The notes under the pieces: model-generated
The model's input: the letters and a program-made list of their open reading frames with translations, nothing else
The model's database searches: none
Told to the model about the DNA's origin: nothing
Assembly: GCA_965220485.1 (NCBI GenBank)
Contig: OZ244832.1
Coordinates: 248,001-312,000 of the forward strand
Source: Aldehydirespirator sp965220485
Lineage (GTDB): Bacteria > Actinomycetota > Acidimicrobiia > Acidimicrobiales > Aldehydirespiratoraceae
Length of the DNA: 64,000 nt
Direction of reading: 5' to 3'
Position numbers and translations under genes: made by a program
Shown here: positions 9,318-18,426 of the stretch, one piece after another
Numbering within the stretch: position 1 is the stretch's first letter
Layout of the letters: each line of letters begins with the position of its first letter

Positions 9318-10046
9318 GTGAACACGGTCGCGTTGGCGGTTGCCCTCGGCGGTGGCCTGGCTGCGGGGCGGCTGGGGTCTGTCGCCGCGGATCGCTTCGC
9401 TCCGCCCAGAACTGCTCGCCGTCGCGTCCCGTTGACAGAGTTGGCGACGGCCGCAGCGTCGGTCGCGGTCGTGGCCCGCTTCGGCGCGGGCTGGGCGATG
9501 ATCCCGCCGCTGGTGGCTGCGGTGTCGCTGGTCACCCTGTCGGCCGTGGATCTGCGGGCTTACAGGCTGCCCGACGCGATCGCGCTGCCCGCGCTGGGAC
9601 TCAGCCTGATCGCCGTCGTGCTGGCGTCGGACGCCGTCGGCGCCAGCGGTGCCATCGTTTCGGCAGTGGCGGCGGCGCTCGGCTACGGCGCGGTGCTGTG
9701 GATCGCCCATCGGCTGCGGCCCAGCGGCCTCGGCTTGGGGGACGTGAAGCTCGCCCCGCTGCTGGGCCTGCACCTCGGCTGGGCCGCCGGTGCGCTGGAC
9801 CGGGGCTGGGCCGAAGTGGTCGCACTGGTGGCTCAAGCCCTGCTGTTGAGTTGCGTGATCGGTGTGGGAATGGCCCTGGTTCTGGCCCTATTGCGCCGGA
9901 GAGGCAGCGACCCCCTGCCCGATCCTGGCCGAGGCGCTGATTCCCACCCCAGCGCCCGGCTGCTCGACACAACCCTGCCGTTCGGGCCGGCCTTGGCTGG
10001 AGGCACGATGATCGCGGTGCTCTTCGCTGGCACCCTGCTCAGCTGA
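9318..10046 (+). CDS. Prepilin peptidase (A24 family)
   Basis: The 242-residue polytopic membrane protein carries both aspartyl-protease motifs of type IV prepilin peptidases: SAVDLRAYRLPDAIALP and GLGLGDVKLAPLLGLHLGW. It should cleave and possibly methylate type IV pilin or Tad pilin leaders. The N-terminal zinc/cysteine domain of PilD is missing, so it is the short form. The GTG at 9318 was chosen because it starts directly before the first hydrophobic helix; the open frame extends further upstream without plausible coding character. No pilin genes lie in the window. Confidence 0.85.
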   Translation: MNTVALAVALGGGLAAGRLGSVAADRFAPPRTARRRVPLTELATAAASVAVVARFGAGWAMIPPLVAAVSLVTLSAVDLRAYRLPDAIALPALGLSLIAVVLASDAVGASGAIVSAVAAALGYGAVLWIAHRLRPSGLGLGDVKLAPLLGLHLGWAAGALDRGWAEVVALVAQALLLSCVIGVGMALVLALLRRRGSDPLPDPGRGADSHPSARLLDTTLPFGPALAGGTMIAVLFAGTLLS

Positions 10047-10243
10047 CAAGAGCGGGTAGTAGCGGGCTTGAGCGTGGAATGGATCGAAGTGTGGAGCGCA
10101 TTCTGGCGCGATATTGAACCGCTCTGGAATTCCCGGAGCGCCTGGTGCACACCGGGTGAACCAGGGGCGGGATCATCTCACGACGCTGGTGGGTGCGCCA
10201 GCGGTTCGGTTGCGGCAACCGCGGTGAGTACCATCGTCAGATC

Positions 10244-10921
10244 ATGAGCCCTCCCGCCGATCTACCCGAACTGACGCTGCCAGCGCTCAAGCTAACGGCG
10301 GCTCAGTACATCAAGCACCTGAGCGCAACGCCGGTCCCGGAACTCTTCGGCATCACCGACGGGAAGGCTGTCGGGACTTACGTGGAGGTGAACTTCAGCC
10401 GGTACATCGCCAAGGAGTTCGCTCACGCTCCCGGCAATGCCGCCAAGGGCATCGACTTCCCCGGTCTTGGAGTGGATCTCAAGGTGACGTCTGTGCATCA
10501 GCCGCAATCGAGTTGCCCGTTTCAAGATGCCGCGCAGAAGGTCTACGGCTTGGGCTAACACCTTCTTGTGTTCGTCTACGATAAGACCGACGACCCGCAG
10601 ATCAGTGCGGCCCGGCTCGTGATACAGCACACGGTCTTCATCGACAGCGCCTTCACCGGCGACTTCCAGACGACGACGGGCATTCGAGGAATCCTGGAAC
10701 AGGACGGCAACGTCGACGATGTCGATGCGTTCCTTCAGGAGCGGAATTTGCCTCTCGATGAGATCGGTCGACGGACTCTCGCTGAACGAATCGCCGACGA
10801 CCCCCCGGCGATCGGGTGCCTCACGATCTCGAACGCTCTTCAGTGGCGGCTCCAGTACGGACGTGCGATCACCATTGCGGCAAGCGGTCAATCAGATGGG
10901 GTGCTGGATCTCAATGCCTAA
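10244..10921 (+). pseudogene. Type II restriction endonuclease-like gene with in-frame stop
   Basis: One frame encodes about 225 residues, interrupted only by TAA at 10556-10558. The text on either side joins smoothly (KVYGLG, stop, HLLVFVYDKTDD), where an aromatic residue would fit. GIDFPGLGVDLKVTS resembles a PD-(D/E)xK nuclease core. The stop region overlaps the start of an adenine methyltransferase gene, the usual layout of a type II system. I infer a restriction enzyme killed by one nonsense change; the exact family is not recognised. Confidence 0.7.
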
Positions 10922-12446
10922 CAACGAGTGGGGCGATTTCCAGACGCCTAGCGATCTGGCGCTGCAGGCTCTGCGTTCGTTGGGTGCGACCAGGTGGACC
11001 CGGCTCCTGGAGCCGACCTGCGGGCTCGGCCGCTTCTTGGAGGCGTCGCAGACTCTTGGTAGCAACGTGCATCGCATCGGCATCGAGATTCAGCCCGAGC
11101 ACGCCGCGGTCGCATCGAGATCCGCCGACACCGTTCTGGAGGCGAACCTCTTCGATCTCGACCTCAGCAACGATCTGGAGTGGCCCAACGATGGCCCCCT
11201 CGTTATCGTGGGCAACCCGCCGTGGGTGACCAACTCGCAGCTTGGCGTGCTTGGGTCGGTCAACGTTCCCGCCAAGTCCAACATTCGTCGCCTCCGAGGC
11301 TTCGATGCGATGACCGGGGCGTCCAACTTCGACATCGCCGAGCACATCATGCTCAAGCTCATGGTCGAGATGCAGGCCGAGGAGCCGATGATCGCCCTCC
11401 TCGTCAAGACGCAGGTTGCTCGCAACGTGCTGAGCTATGCCGAGCAGTTCTCGATGCCGTACTCGGGCTTCACGATCAGATTGATCGACGCCAAGAAGTC
11501 GTTCGGAGCAAGCGTCGATGCGTGCTTGTTTACGGCCGAGCACTCAGACACGCCCGAGTACGCCTGCGACGTGTTCCCCAGCCTCGACGCCGAGTCACCG
11601 TCTCACCGGATCGGAGTCCTCGACGGTCGCCTCGTGGCCGACATCGACAAGTACAAGGCATCGTCGTTCGCGGACGGTGTCAGCCCTGTGTAGTGGCGGT
11701 CGGGTGTCAAGCACGACGCAGCTCAGGTCATGGAGATCACCGCCGGGAAACGGGATGCACTCGATCTTGAGAGCGACCACGTCTTCCCGCTGTGCAAGTG
11801 CTCCGATCTGTTTCGCAACCGCCGGCCGACCCGCTATATGGTCATTCCCCAACTCAGCTTCGGCGAGCGCACCGAGCACCTGCGCCTCGACGCACCGAAG
11901 CTGTGGGCGTATCTCGAAGCACATGCTGACGTTCTCGACGCCCGGGGGTCGAGCATCTACAAGAAGCAGCCCTGATTCGCCGTGTTCGGGCTTGGTGACT
12001 ACACGTTCGCCCCTTACAAGATCGCAATCTCGGGGCTCCACAAGGAGGTCCGGTTCGTCCTTCTCGGCCCCGTGGAGGGCAAGCCCATCGTGGTCGATGA
12101 CGCCAGCTACGTCTTGGCGTTCGACGACGGACACCAAGCGGCCATGTGTTTCGCGATGCTGACCAGTCAGGCCGCGTCCGACTTGCTGGACTCACTCGTG
12201 TTCTGGGACGCCAAACGGCCGATCAGCAAGAAGCTGCTTCAGCGGATCGACCTGCTCGCGGTGGCAGAGAAGAGCGCGCCGGACTTGTTGGCGGCGTTTG
12301 CGTCTCACGCCGCCGCGGAACTCCGATTGAGTGCTCCAGAGAGTTGGCAGTCCGTCCTCGATCAACTTCGATCGTCCTGGTCAGAGTGCAACACCAAGGT
12401 GCCGCTTCCGTTCGTGGAAGCCGGTGTGGTGCCCGGGCTTAGCTGA
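10914..12446 (+). pseudogene. DNA N6-adenine methyltransferase gene with two in-frame stops
   Basis: A single frame of about 510 codons is broken by TAG at 11691-11693 and TGA at 11973-11975, with no frameshift. The SAM-binding LEPTCGLGRFLEA and the catalytic NPPWVTNSQLG (NPPW, amino-methyltransferase) are intact. Across the stops the protein reads GVSPV-stop-WRSGVKHDA and YKKQP-stop-FAVFGLGDYTFAP, as expected for one protein. It overlaps the restriction-like gene by 8 nt. A truncated 259-residue product could still be made, but it would lack the C-terminal target-recognition part. Confidence 0.8.
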
Positions 12447-12489
12447 TCACGACGATTCAGCAGGCAGGACTGCTGTGCGCCAGCCCCGT

Positions 12490-12530
12490 TGAGCGGCCGG
12501 TGAGCGCGGCGAACAAGAGCGGGCAAGGAG
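12490..12530 (+). repeat. Interspersed intergenic repeat, degenerate fragment
   Basis: It contains a diverged version of the core GAGCGCAGCGAACAAGAGC seen fully in the copies at 14.9, 33.5 and 56.9 kb. Only the central part remains here, between the broken methyltransferase gene and aroB. Confidence 0.6.
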
Positions 12531-12561
12531 ACGCCCATCAGTGCGTCGGTAGGCTCTCTGG

Positions 12562-13584
12562 GTGCCGTCGTCCGTCTCGCGTGCCCATGTAGTGACCGTC
12601 GAGCTGGGCCAACGCGCCTATGACGCTTGTGTGGGCGCTGGAGTGCGGGACCGGCTCAGCTCGGTGGTACCCGGCGAGGCCCGCCGGGCTGCGGTCATTA
12701 CCCAGCACAACGTCGGCTGGACTGTCGACAGCGGCCTCGATCAGTCGGTGTTCACGGTTGCTGATGGCGAGGAGGCCAAGTCGCTGGCCGAGGTCGAGCG
12801 GCTGTGCCGTGCATTGTCGCGAGCGGGCTTCACCCGGTCCGACGTGATCGTTGCCCTTGGCGGGGGAGTGGTCACCGACCTGGCGGGCCTGGTCGCCGCC
12901 GTCTACCACCGCGGCATCCGCTGGGTGGCGGTTCCGACGACGCTGCTAGCCCAGGTGGACGCAGCCATCGGAGGCAAGACGGGAGTCAACCTGCCGGAGG
13001 GAAAGAACCTCGTGGGCGCCTTCTGGCAGCCTCGCTCCGTGCTGTGCGACACCGACATGCTGGCCACCCTGCCGCCGCGGGAGCTGCGAAGCGGCCAGGG
13101 CGAGCTGGCTAAGTACCACTTCCTGAGCGGGCACGATCTCGACATCCTCGACATGGAGGAGCGGATCGCCGCGGCCGTGCGCATCAAGGCGGAGGTGGTG
13201 GCGGCCGACGAGCGCGAAGGGGGTCGCCGGGCCATCCTCAACTACGGCCACACGCTGGCCCACGCGGTTGAGACGGCCGGACGCTACGACCTGCGCCACG
13301 GTGAGGCGGTGGCCGTGGGTCTGGTGTACGCGGCTGAGGTGGCCATGCGGCTGGGCCGCATCGACGAAGCCCGAGTGACCGCGCACCGCCGGGTCGTGGC
13401 CGGCTACGGACTGCCGGATCGGCTGCCGGTCGTGCTCGGCGACGACGAGTTGCTGGCCCTGTTCAGCCGGGACAAGAAAGCCATCGACGGCGTCACCTTC
13501 GTGCTCGACTCGGCATCGGGTGTGGAGCCGGTCGTCGGTGTGCCCGAGAGGGTTCTGCGAGAAGCGCTGGCGGCAATCCGGTGA
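12562..13584 (+). CDS. aroB: 3-dehydroquinate synthase
   Basis: The 340-residue enzyme converts DAHP to 3-dehydroquinate using NAD and a divalent metal. It shows the NAD-binding GGGVVTDLAGLVA, the VAVPTTLLAQVDAAIGGKTG segment, and metal ligands in NYGHTLAHAVE and DLRHGEAVAVG. The GTG start at 12562 gives the normal N-terminus; the frame carries no plausible earlier start. It precedes the M24 peptidase, efp and nusB, a conserved actinobacterial order. Confidence 0.96.
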   Translation: MPSSVSRAHVVTVELGQRAYDACVGAGVRDRLSSVVPGEARRAAVITQHNVGWTVDSGLDQSVFTVADGEEAKSLAEVERLCRALSRAGFTRSDVIVALGGGVVTDLAGLVAAVYHRGIRWVAVPTTLLAQVDAAIGGKTGVNLPEGKNLVGAFWQPRSVLCDTDMLATLPPRELRSGQGELAKYHFLSGHDLDILDMEERIAAAVRIKAEVVAADEREGGRRAILNYGHTLAHAVETAGRYDLRHGEAVAVGLVYAAEVAMRLGRIDEARVTAHRRVVAGYGLPDRLPVVLGDDELLALFSRDKKAIDGVTFVLDSASGVEPVVGVPERVLREALAAIR

Positions 13585-13667
13585 GCGACCCGTCGCCGGC
13601 CTCTGCCGCGTCGCCTGCCTCTGAGATCGTGCCTTCCACCGTGGCTGGCGCCTTGCGTAGCGGCCCC

Positions 13668-13818
13668 GCGGATAGGTTGCCACCGCCTCGCGGTGAAGCG
13701 TCGTGTTGTCCGCTCTTGTTCGTTGCGCTCACGGGCCGCTCGGGCCACGGCCTTGCTCACCGCCTCGCTCACCGCCTCGCGAGATCCTCGTGAATTGCCG
13801 CCCATCCGCTCGGCCTCT
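13668..13818 (-). repeat. Interspersed GCGGATAGG repeat, copy between aroB and the M24 peptidase gene
   Basis: Read on the minus strand it starts with AGAGGCCGAGCGGATGGG, passes through the GAGCGCAACGAACAAGAGC core and ends CCTATCCGCGG. The two ends can pair with one G-U. Its left boundary, in the plus direction, lies inside a spurious 70-codon frame, and its right boundary lies about 20 bp before the M24 peptidase start. Confidence 0.85.
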
Positions 13819-13837
13819 TGGCCTGCCGCCGCTGCGG

Positions 13838-14944
13838 GTGGACGGGCGCCTTGCTCAACTCCGGGATCGGCTGGCCACCTCGGGCGCCGACGCGGCTGTG
13901 ATCGTCGAGCCTGCCAACGTCCGCTGGCTCACCGGGTTCACCGGCTCCAACGGCACTGTCGTGGTGCTCGGCTCGGGCGAGACGCTGCTCGTCACCGACT
14001 CCCGCTACGCCGAGCAGGCACCGGCGCAGCTCGCAGAGGCCGGCTGCTCAGAGGATGTGGAGGTCGTAGTGGCCCGACGGGCGGCGCAGGCGGCGGCAGG
14101 GCGGCTCGACGGTGCGGTCCGGCTCGGCTTGGAGGACAGCGTCGCCTGGGGCGAGCAGATCCTCTGGAGTGAGGCTGTCGATGCTGAGACAGTGCCGCTC
14201 ACAGAAGCGGTCGAGGAGCTGCGCGCCGTCAAGGACCGAGCCGAGCTGTCTCGCATGCAGGCGGCGGCCCGGATCGCAGACGAGGCTCTGGCCGCCACCG
14301 AGCCGATGCTGTGGCCCGGGGTGACCGAGGAACAGGTCCAGCAGGCCCTCGACGACGCCATCCGCTCGGGCGGAGCATCGGGACCTGCCTACGACACGAT
14401 CGTGGCCTCGGGTCCTAACAGCGCGCTTCCCCATGCCCGACCGACCGGCCGGCAGATGCAGGCCGGCGATCTGGTGATCATCGATGTCGGGGCGGTGGTG
14501 GACGGCTACCGCAGCGACATGACCCGCTCGTTCGTGCTGGGCGATCCTCGCGGGCAGACCGCGGCCATGCTTGAGGTTGTGGGCCGCAGCCAGTCGGCCG
14601 GGATCGAAGCGGTGCACCCCGGCGTCGAGGCGGGCGAGGTCGACGGCGCCTGCCGTGCCGTCATAGACGACGCCGGCATGGGCGACGCCTTCATCCACGG
14701 CTCGGGACACGGCGTCGGGCTTGACGTCCACGAACTGCCCCGGGTGGCTTCGGGGTCCACTGCGGTGCTGGAGCCCGGCAATGTGCTGACCGTGGAGCCC
14801 GGCGTGTACTTTCCCGGAGTCGGGGGCGTCAGAGTGGAGGATCTTCTGGTCGTCACCGACGACGGATGCCGCCCGCTGACGCGCTACCCGAAGACGCCTC
14901 CGGTGCCGCTGAGAGGCCGAGCGGATAGGCATCAGTCACGATGA
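13838..14944 (+). CDS. pepP: Xaa-Pro aminopeptidase (M24 family)
   Basis: The roughly 368-residue cytosolic metallopeptidase removes N-terminal residues before proline. The creatinase-like N-terminal domain (VRWLTGFTGSNG) is followed by the pita-bread domain. Its metal ligands are in IIDVGAVVDGYRSDMTRSF (two Asp), FIHGSGHGVGLDVHE (His), TVEPGVYFPG (Glu) and VRVEDLLVV (Glu). The GTG at 13838 is the first plausible start after the upstream intergenic repeat; the frame continues upstream only through that repeat. It is followed by efp. Confidence 0.9.
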   Translation: MDGRLAQLRDRLATSGADAAVIVEPANVRWLTGFTGSNGTVVVLGSGETLLVTDSRYAEQAPAQLAEAGCSEDVEVVVARRAAQAAAGRLDGAVRLGLEDSVAWGEQILWSEAVDAETVPLTEAVEELRAVKDRAELSRMQAAARIADEALAATEPMLWPGVTEEQVQQALDDAIRSGGASGPAYDTIVASGPNSALPHARPTGRQMQAGDLVIIDVGAVVDGYRSDMTRSFVLGDPRGQTAAMLEVVGRSQSAGIEAVHPGVEAGEVDGACRAVIDDAGMGDAFIHGSGHGVGLDVHELPRVASGSTAVLEPGNVLTVEPGVYFPGVGGVRVEDLLVVTDDGCRPLTRYPKTPPVPLRGRADRHQSR

Positions 14945-15060
14945 TCCTTGCGACATGTCGAGCGAGGCCGTGGCCCGAGCGGCCCGTGAGCGCAGCGAAC
15001 AAGAGCGGGAAAGACACCGCTGCTCGGCGAGGCGTCGATACCGATCAGCGGTGCCGCTAG
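14913..15060 (+). repeat. Interspersed GCGGATAGG repeat, copy before efp
   Basis: It begins GAGGCCGAGCGGATAGGC inside the last codons of the M24 peptidase gene and contains the GAGCGCAGCGAACAAGAGC core. The 3' arm (CCGATCAGCGG) is degenerate. The last codons of the peptidase (about residues 361-368) are therefore supplied by the repeat. Confidence 0.8.
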
Positions 15061-15154
15061 CCGCGTAGCACGACACGACGATCGCCCTCACAACTGTTCA
15101 CTGCCGCGAACCACCGACCGCCACGAAGCACTCTCACGAACCGACAAGGAGCCG

Positions 15155-15721
15155 ATGTTGCCCACCATCACCACCAACGACCTCAAGAACGGCATGACGC
15201 TGGACCTCGACGGGAACCTGTTCAGCGTGGTGGAGTTCCAGCACGTCAAGCCGGGCAAGGGTCACGCCTTCGTGCGGACCACGCTCAAGAACGCCCGCAC
15301 CGGCGCGGTGGTCGACCGCACCTTCCGGGCCGGCGAGAAGGTCGAGCGAGCGACCATCGACAAGCGAGAGACGCAGTTGCTGTACCGCGAGGGCGACGAC
15401 TGCGTGTTCATGGACACCGACTCCTACGACCAGATCACCGTGCCCCCGCAGGTCTTGGGCAACGCGGCACGATTCTTGGTGGAAGGATCGGTGGCAGTGA
15501 TGCTGATGCACGGCGCAGAGATCGTCGGCACCGACCTGCCCGCGGCAGTGGAACTCGCCATCGCCGAGACCGAGCCGGGCATCCAGGGCGACCGGGTGTC
15601 GGGCGCCACCAAGCCGGCCACGTTGGAGACGGGGCTGGTCGTGCAGGTGCCGCTGTTCGTGTCGCCCGGTGAACGGGTCAAGGTGGACACCCGCTCCGGC
15701 ACCTACATCGGCCGGGCGTGA
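15155..15721 (+). CDS. efp: Elongation factor P
   Basis: The 188-residue factor relieves ribosome stalling at polyproline. The KOW-like domain I contains FQHVKPGKGHAFVRT with the loop lysine, and OB-fold domains follow, ending VKVDTRSGTYIGRA. The ATG is preceded by AAGGAG at about the right spacing. Polyproline stretches in MltG upstream are a plausible client. It lies directly before nusB. Confidence 0.97.
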   Translation: MLPTITTNDLKNGMTLDLDGNLFSVVEFQHVKPGKGHAFVRTTLKNARTGAVVDRTFRAGEKVERATIDKRETQLLYREGDDCVFMDTDSYDQITVPPQVLGNAARFLVEGSVAVMLMHGAEIVGTDLPAAVELAIAETEPGIQGDRVSGATKPATLETGLVVQVPLFVSPGERVKVDTRSGTYIGRA

Positions 15722-15731
15722 GCGCTTCGCT

Positions 15732-16166
15732 ATGTCGCGTTCGGTGGCGTCCGTTCCCGGCTTCGGAGCCCGTCGTGAGGCTCGCGAGGACGCTCTCGCG
15801 GTGCTCTACGAGGCCGAGATCGCGGGCGGCTCGGCCTCCGAGGCGCTGGCTCGTCGAGCGGTGCCACCGTCGGACTACGCCGTGGAGCTGGCTCTAGGCG
15901 TGGACGCCGACCGCGATGTCGTGGACGGCCTCTTGCGCAGGCACTTGGTGGCATGGCGTCTCGAGCGGCTGGCAGTGGTTGACCGGACGCTGGCCCGGAT
16001 CGCAGCCTGGGAGCTGGCGCATCGAGACGACGTGCCGACGGGCGTCGTGCTGTCTGAGGCGGTCGCGCTGGCCACGCAGTACTGCAGCGCCGAGTCGCCC
16101 CGCTTCCTCAACGGGGTGCTGCGAGCGGTGGCCGACGAAGCGCGCGGCCATCAAGCGGGCGAATGA
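15732..16166 (+). CDS. nusB: Transcription antitermination protein NusB
   Basis: The 144-residue all-helical protein partners NusE/S10 in rRNA antitermination. It shows ARREAREDALAVLYEAEI at the N-terminus and the conserved SPRFLNGVLRAVADEA near the C-terminus. The ATG at 15732 lies ten bases after efp; earlier in-frame codons overlap efp and are unlikely. Its stop overlaps the acetyltransferase start by 4 nt. Confidence 0.93.
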   Translation: MSRSVASVPGFGARREAREDALAVLYEAEIAGGSASEALARRAVPPSDYAVELALGVDADRDVVDGLLRRHLVAWRLERLAVVDRTLARIAAWELAHRDDVPTGVVLSEAVALATQYCSAESPRFLNGVLRAVADEARGHQAGE

Positions 16167-16768
16167 GGCGTCCTGCCGTCGTGTCCGGCGGCGCGGCGGG
16201 AGCGGGCGAAGCCGCACGCCTAGTCCTGCCGGTGAAGATCCTGTCCGGTCCGAGGACCCTGCTGAGGCCGTGGCGGGTCGAGGACGCCCCAGTACTGGCG
16301 GCGGCCTGGCGTGATCCGGAGATCACCGGCCGACTGAGAGTGCCCGAGCCCTCCGACGAGGCCGCAGCGCGGCGCTGGATCTCGCAGCGAGAGCAGGCCT
16401 GGGCCGAGGGGCGCTCGGTGGATCTGGCCGTGACCTACCGGCCGTCGGGAGCGGTGATCGGCGAGGTGGGGCTGAGCGGCCTTGACCCCGTTCGGCGGGC
16501 CGCGCTGGTCGGCTGGTGGATCGCCGAGGACTGGCGGGGCCAGGGCAGAGCCAGCGAGGCGGTCCGGCTGGTGGTGGACTGGGCGCTGTCGGACGGGCCG
16601 CTCGAAGCGGTGATGGCCGAGATTACGTCCGACAACCCTGCGTCGGTGGCCGTGGCCCGTCGAGCGGGCCTGCGCAGAGTCGACGCGCCTCGACGGGCGT
16701 CCTCGGAGCCCGAGGGCCGACCAATGCTCGTCTTCGCCCGTACCCGGGCTGGCGCGGGGTCGCCCTAG
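16163..16768 (+). CDS. GNAT-family N-acetyltransferase
   Basis: The product has 201 residues. The RimJ/RimL-like GNAT fold shows TLLRPWRVEDAPVLAAAWRD near residue 35, VGWWIAEDWRGQGRASEAVR with the acetyl-CoA-binding RGQGRA, and the C-terminal NPASVAVARRAGLRRV. It overlaps nusB by 4 nt. The acceptor substrate cannot be told from the sequence. Confidence 0.88.
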   Translation: MRRPAVVSGGAAGAGEAARLVLPVKILSGPRTLLRPWRVEDAPVLAAAWRDPEITGRLRVPEPSDEAAARRWISQREQAWAEGRSVDLAVTYRPSGAVIGEVGLSGLDPVRRAALVGWWIAEDWRGQGRASEAVRLVVDWALSDGPLEAVMAEITSDNPASVAVARRAGLRRVDAPRRASSEPEGRPMLVFARTRAGAGSP

Positions 16769-16864
16769 CGATGGCGCGGGCTCTCCGGCTTCATCAGCGT
16801 CAACGGTCTAGAGTCGCATCAGAGCGTCAATCGTGGCGGCCTGCCTGAAAGGGAGGGTAGGACT

Positions 16865-17590
16865 GTGGATCAGGTGCCCGCGACCATCAGCATGCGCGGA
16901 CCGGTGGCCGTGGTAGCTGTAGACGACGGAGCGAACAACACCCTCGACATCAACGTTGTCAATTCTATGTTGAGCGCATTTCGGACCGTACAGGAGCAGG
17001 CTGGGGCTCTTGTCCTCGCGGGCCGTCCCGGCTTCTACTCCGTGGGCTTGGACATGGAGACTGTGCAGTCTGGGGGTGAGGCTGCGAGCGACTTGCTCCA
17101 TGGCGGCACCGAGCTGATTCTGCGCCTCGCGGAGTTCCCCCGCCCGGTGGTGGCCGCATGCACCGGCCATGCTCTGGGGGCGGCCGCTGTCTCTCTACTG
17201 TGTTGCGATGTCCGCATCGGCGCGGCTGGCGATTTCAAGATCGGCATGGACTGGGTGTCTCGCGGCTTGCCGGTGCCGGATCTGGCGGTCGAGCTGGCCC
17301 AAGCCCGGCTGTCGCCCCGGCACATGACGCTGGCCTGCAACACCGCGAAGCTCTATTCGCCCGATGAGGCAGTCGAAGCGGGTTTCCTTGACTCCGTGAC
17401 AAGCGAGGACGCGGTCGAGCAGGCCTGCGGAGTGGCTGCTGAGCTTGCCCAGCGGCTCGATCCCAGAGCGTTCGAGGTCACGCGCGAGGCCACCTGTCGC
17501 TGGCTGACGGACGCCATCCTGCGCGCCTCGGGGGATCTGTTCCGGCTGAAGCGCACTGCCCAGCAGGGCGCAGAGCGCCTCGACGGCTAG
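16865..17590 (+). CDS. Crotonase-fold protein (enoyl-CoA hydratase/isomerase family)
   Basis: The GTG-started protein has 241 residues. ALVLAGRPGFYSVGLDMETV and ACTGHALGAAAVSLLCCDVR match the oxyanion-hole regions of the crotonase fold. The usual catalytic Glu region reads MDWVSRGLPVPDLAVEL and lacks the normal Glu-hydratase signature. The reaction is therefore unassigned; it could be a CoA-thioester isomerase or hydrolase. A GGGAGG ribosome site lies shortly before the start. It stands alone, converging on the SnoaL-like gene. Confidence 0.82.
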   Translation: MDQVPATISMRGPVAVVAVDDGANNTLDINVVNSMLSAFRTVQEQAGALVLAGRPGFYSVGLDMETVQSGGEAASDLLHGGTELILRLAEFPRPVVAACTGHALGAAAVSLLCCDVRIGAAGDFKIGMDWVSRGLPVPDLAVELAQARLSPRHMTLACNTAKLYSPDEAVEAGFLDSVTSEDAVEQACGVAAELAQRLDPRAFEVTREATCRWLTDAILRASGDLFRLKRTAQQGAERLDG

Positions 17591-17652
17591 TCCACCGCCG
17601 GCTTCATCGCCCGAATCGCGACGCCCTGAGGTTGGTCCAAGCCAGGCTGAAC

Positions 17653-17674
17653 TGCGGCCTATCCGCTCGGCCTC
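17653..17674 (-). repeat. Terminal fragment of the interspersed GCGGATAGG repeat
   Basis: Only the boundary sequence GCGGCCTATCCGCTCGGC plus CTCT is present, between two convergent genes. It ends at the stop codon of the SnoaL-like gene. Confidence 0.65.
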
Positions 17675-18210
17675 TACGGGCTGCTCAAGATTCCTTCGAG
17701 GTCTATGACCGGCAGATCGAAGACGTCGAAGTCGGTGTCCACGCGAGGCTCAGCGGTTCGGGCGAAGCTGCGGTAGTGCCGCCGGGCGAACCACCAGCGG
17801 CCGTCGTCGCCTCGTTCGAGACGGTCGTGGTATACGCCGAAGGCATCCGTGCGGAGCCCGTCGGACACGTTCTGGCGGACCTCCTGCATGTAGACCCGGG
17901 CTGCGGCGACGCCCCGGTCGGTGTCGATGCGCAGCACCGTGTTGAGCAGCACGAACTGGAAGAACGAGAAGCGCTCGATCTGGCGGGCTATGAACTGGCC
18001 GCACTCGGTCGGGCCCGCGAACTCGAACTTCGTGTGGCGCACGTCCACCACTATCGGGCAGTCGGGTCGCACGAGGTCGGCCATCTCGTCCCACGCCCGG
18101 CGGGTGACCACGTCGGCGTAGCGGCTCTGAACACGCTGGAGTTCCAGGTACGCCAGGGCCTCGGCCATGTCGCTATCGGGGTGTGTCGTGTGGTCCGGCG
18201 GTGGCGTCAT
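17674..18210 (-). CDS. SnoaL-like/NTF2-fold protein
   Basis: The product has about 178 residues. The pattern LELQRVQSRYADVVTRRAWDEMADLV, then ECGQFIARQIERFSFFQFVLLN and GRWWFARRHYRSFAR, is typical of NTF2-like SnoaL_4 proteins (ring hydroxylase beta-like, dehydratases). An ATG at 18210 and a GTG at 18216 are both possible starts. It overlaps the end of a truncated phosphatase frame, suggesting the two once formed an operon. The substrate is unknown. Confidence 0.78.
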   Translation of the reverse strand: MTPPPDHTTHPDSDMAEALAYLELQRVQSRYADVVTRRAWDEMADLVRPDCPIVVDVRHTKFEFAGPTECGQFIARQIERFSFFQFVLLNTVLRIDTDRGVAAARVYMQEVRQNVSDGLRTDAFGVYHDRLERGDDGRWWFARRHYRSFARTAEPRVDTDFDVFDLPVIDLEGILSSP

Positions 18211-18352
18211 CAGCACTCCTGGTGTGTGCGGTGATCAGAGCGAGCAGTTCGTCCAGCCGGTCGATGAGGCGGTGCGCTCCAGCGAAGCGCAACCCGTCGG
18301 CAGAGTGGTAGCCGCCTGTATAGCCGACGGCCACATCTCCAGCCCCGTCGGT
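18173..18352 (-). pseudogene. C-terminal remnant of a HAD-like hydrolase gene
   Basis: About 59 codons on the minus strand read VAVGYTGGYHSADGL, FAGAHRLIDRLDELLALI and a short tail, matching the C-terminal end of HAD-family phosphatases. A stop precedes it in frame, and there is no start or catalytic Asp motif. The stop codon lies inside the SnoaL-like gene. I infer a truncated gene. Confidence 0.5.
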
Positions 18353-18426
18353 TGTCTAGCCGGTCGAGCCCGTCTCACCCACCGAGCTCACCGGTTGGCG
18401 GGACGATCGATTGCTAGCGTCGGTTC

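Noticed and set aside
9203..9320. Short frame with VVVIVAHRLPVVGG before the prepilin peptidase gene, like the start of a trehalose-phosphate synthase
   Set aside because: Only 36 codons and one weak motif; not enough to call a gene or remnant.
13581..13793. 70-codon frame starting at the aroB stop with GTGA overlap
   Set aside because: Most of it is the interspersed repeat in reverse; the peptide (RSCSLRSRAARATA type) recurs wherever the repeat occurs.
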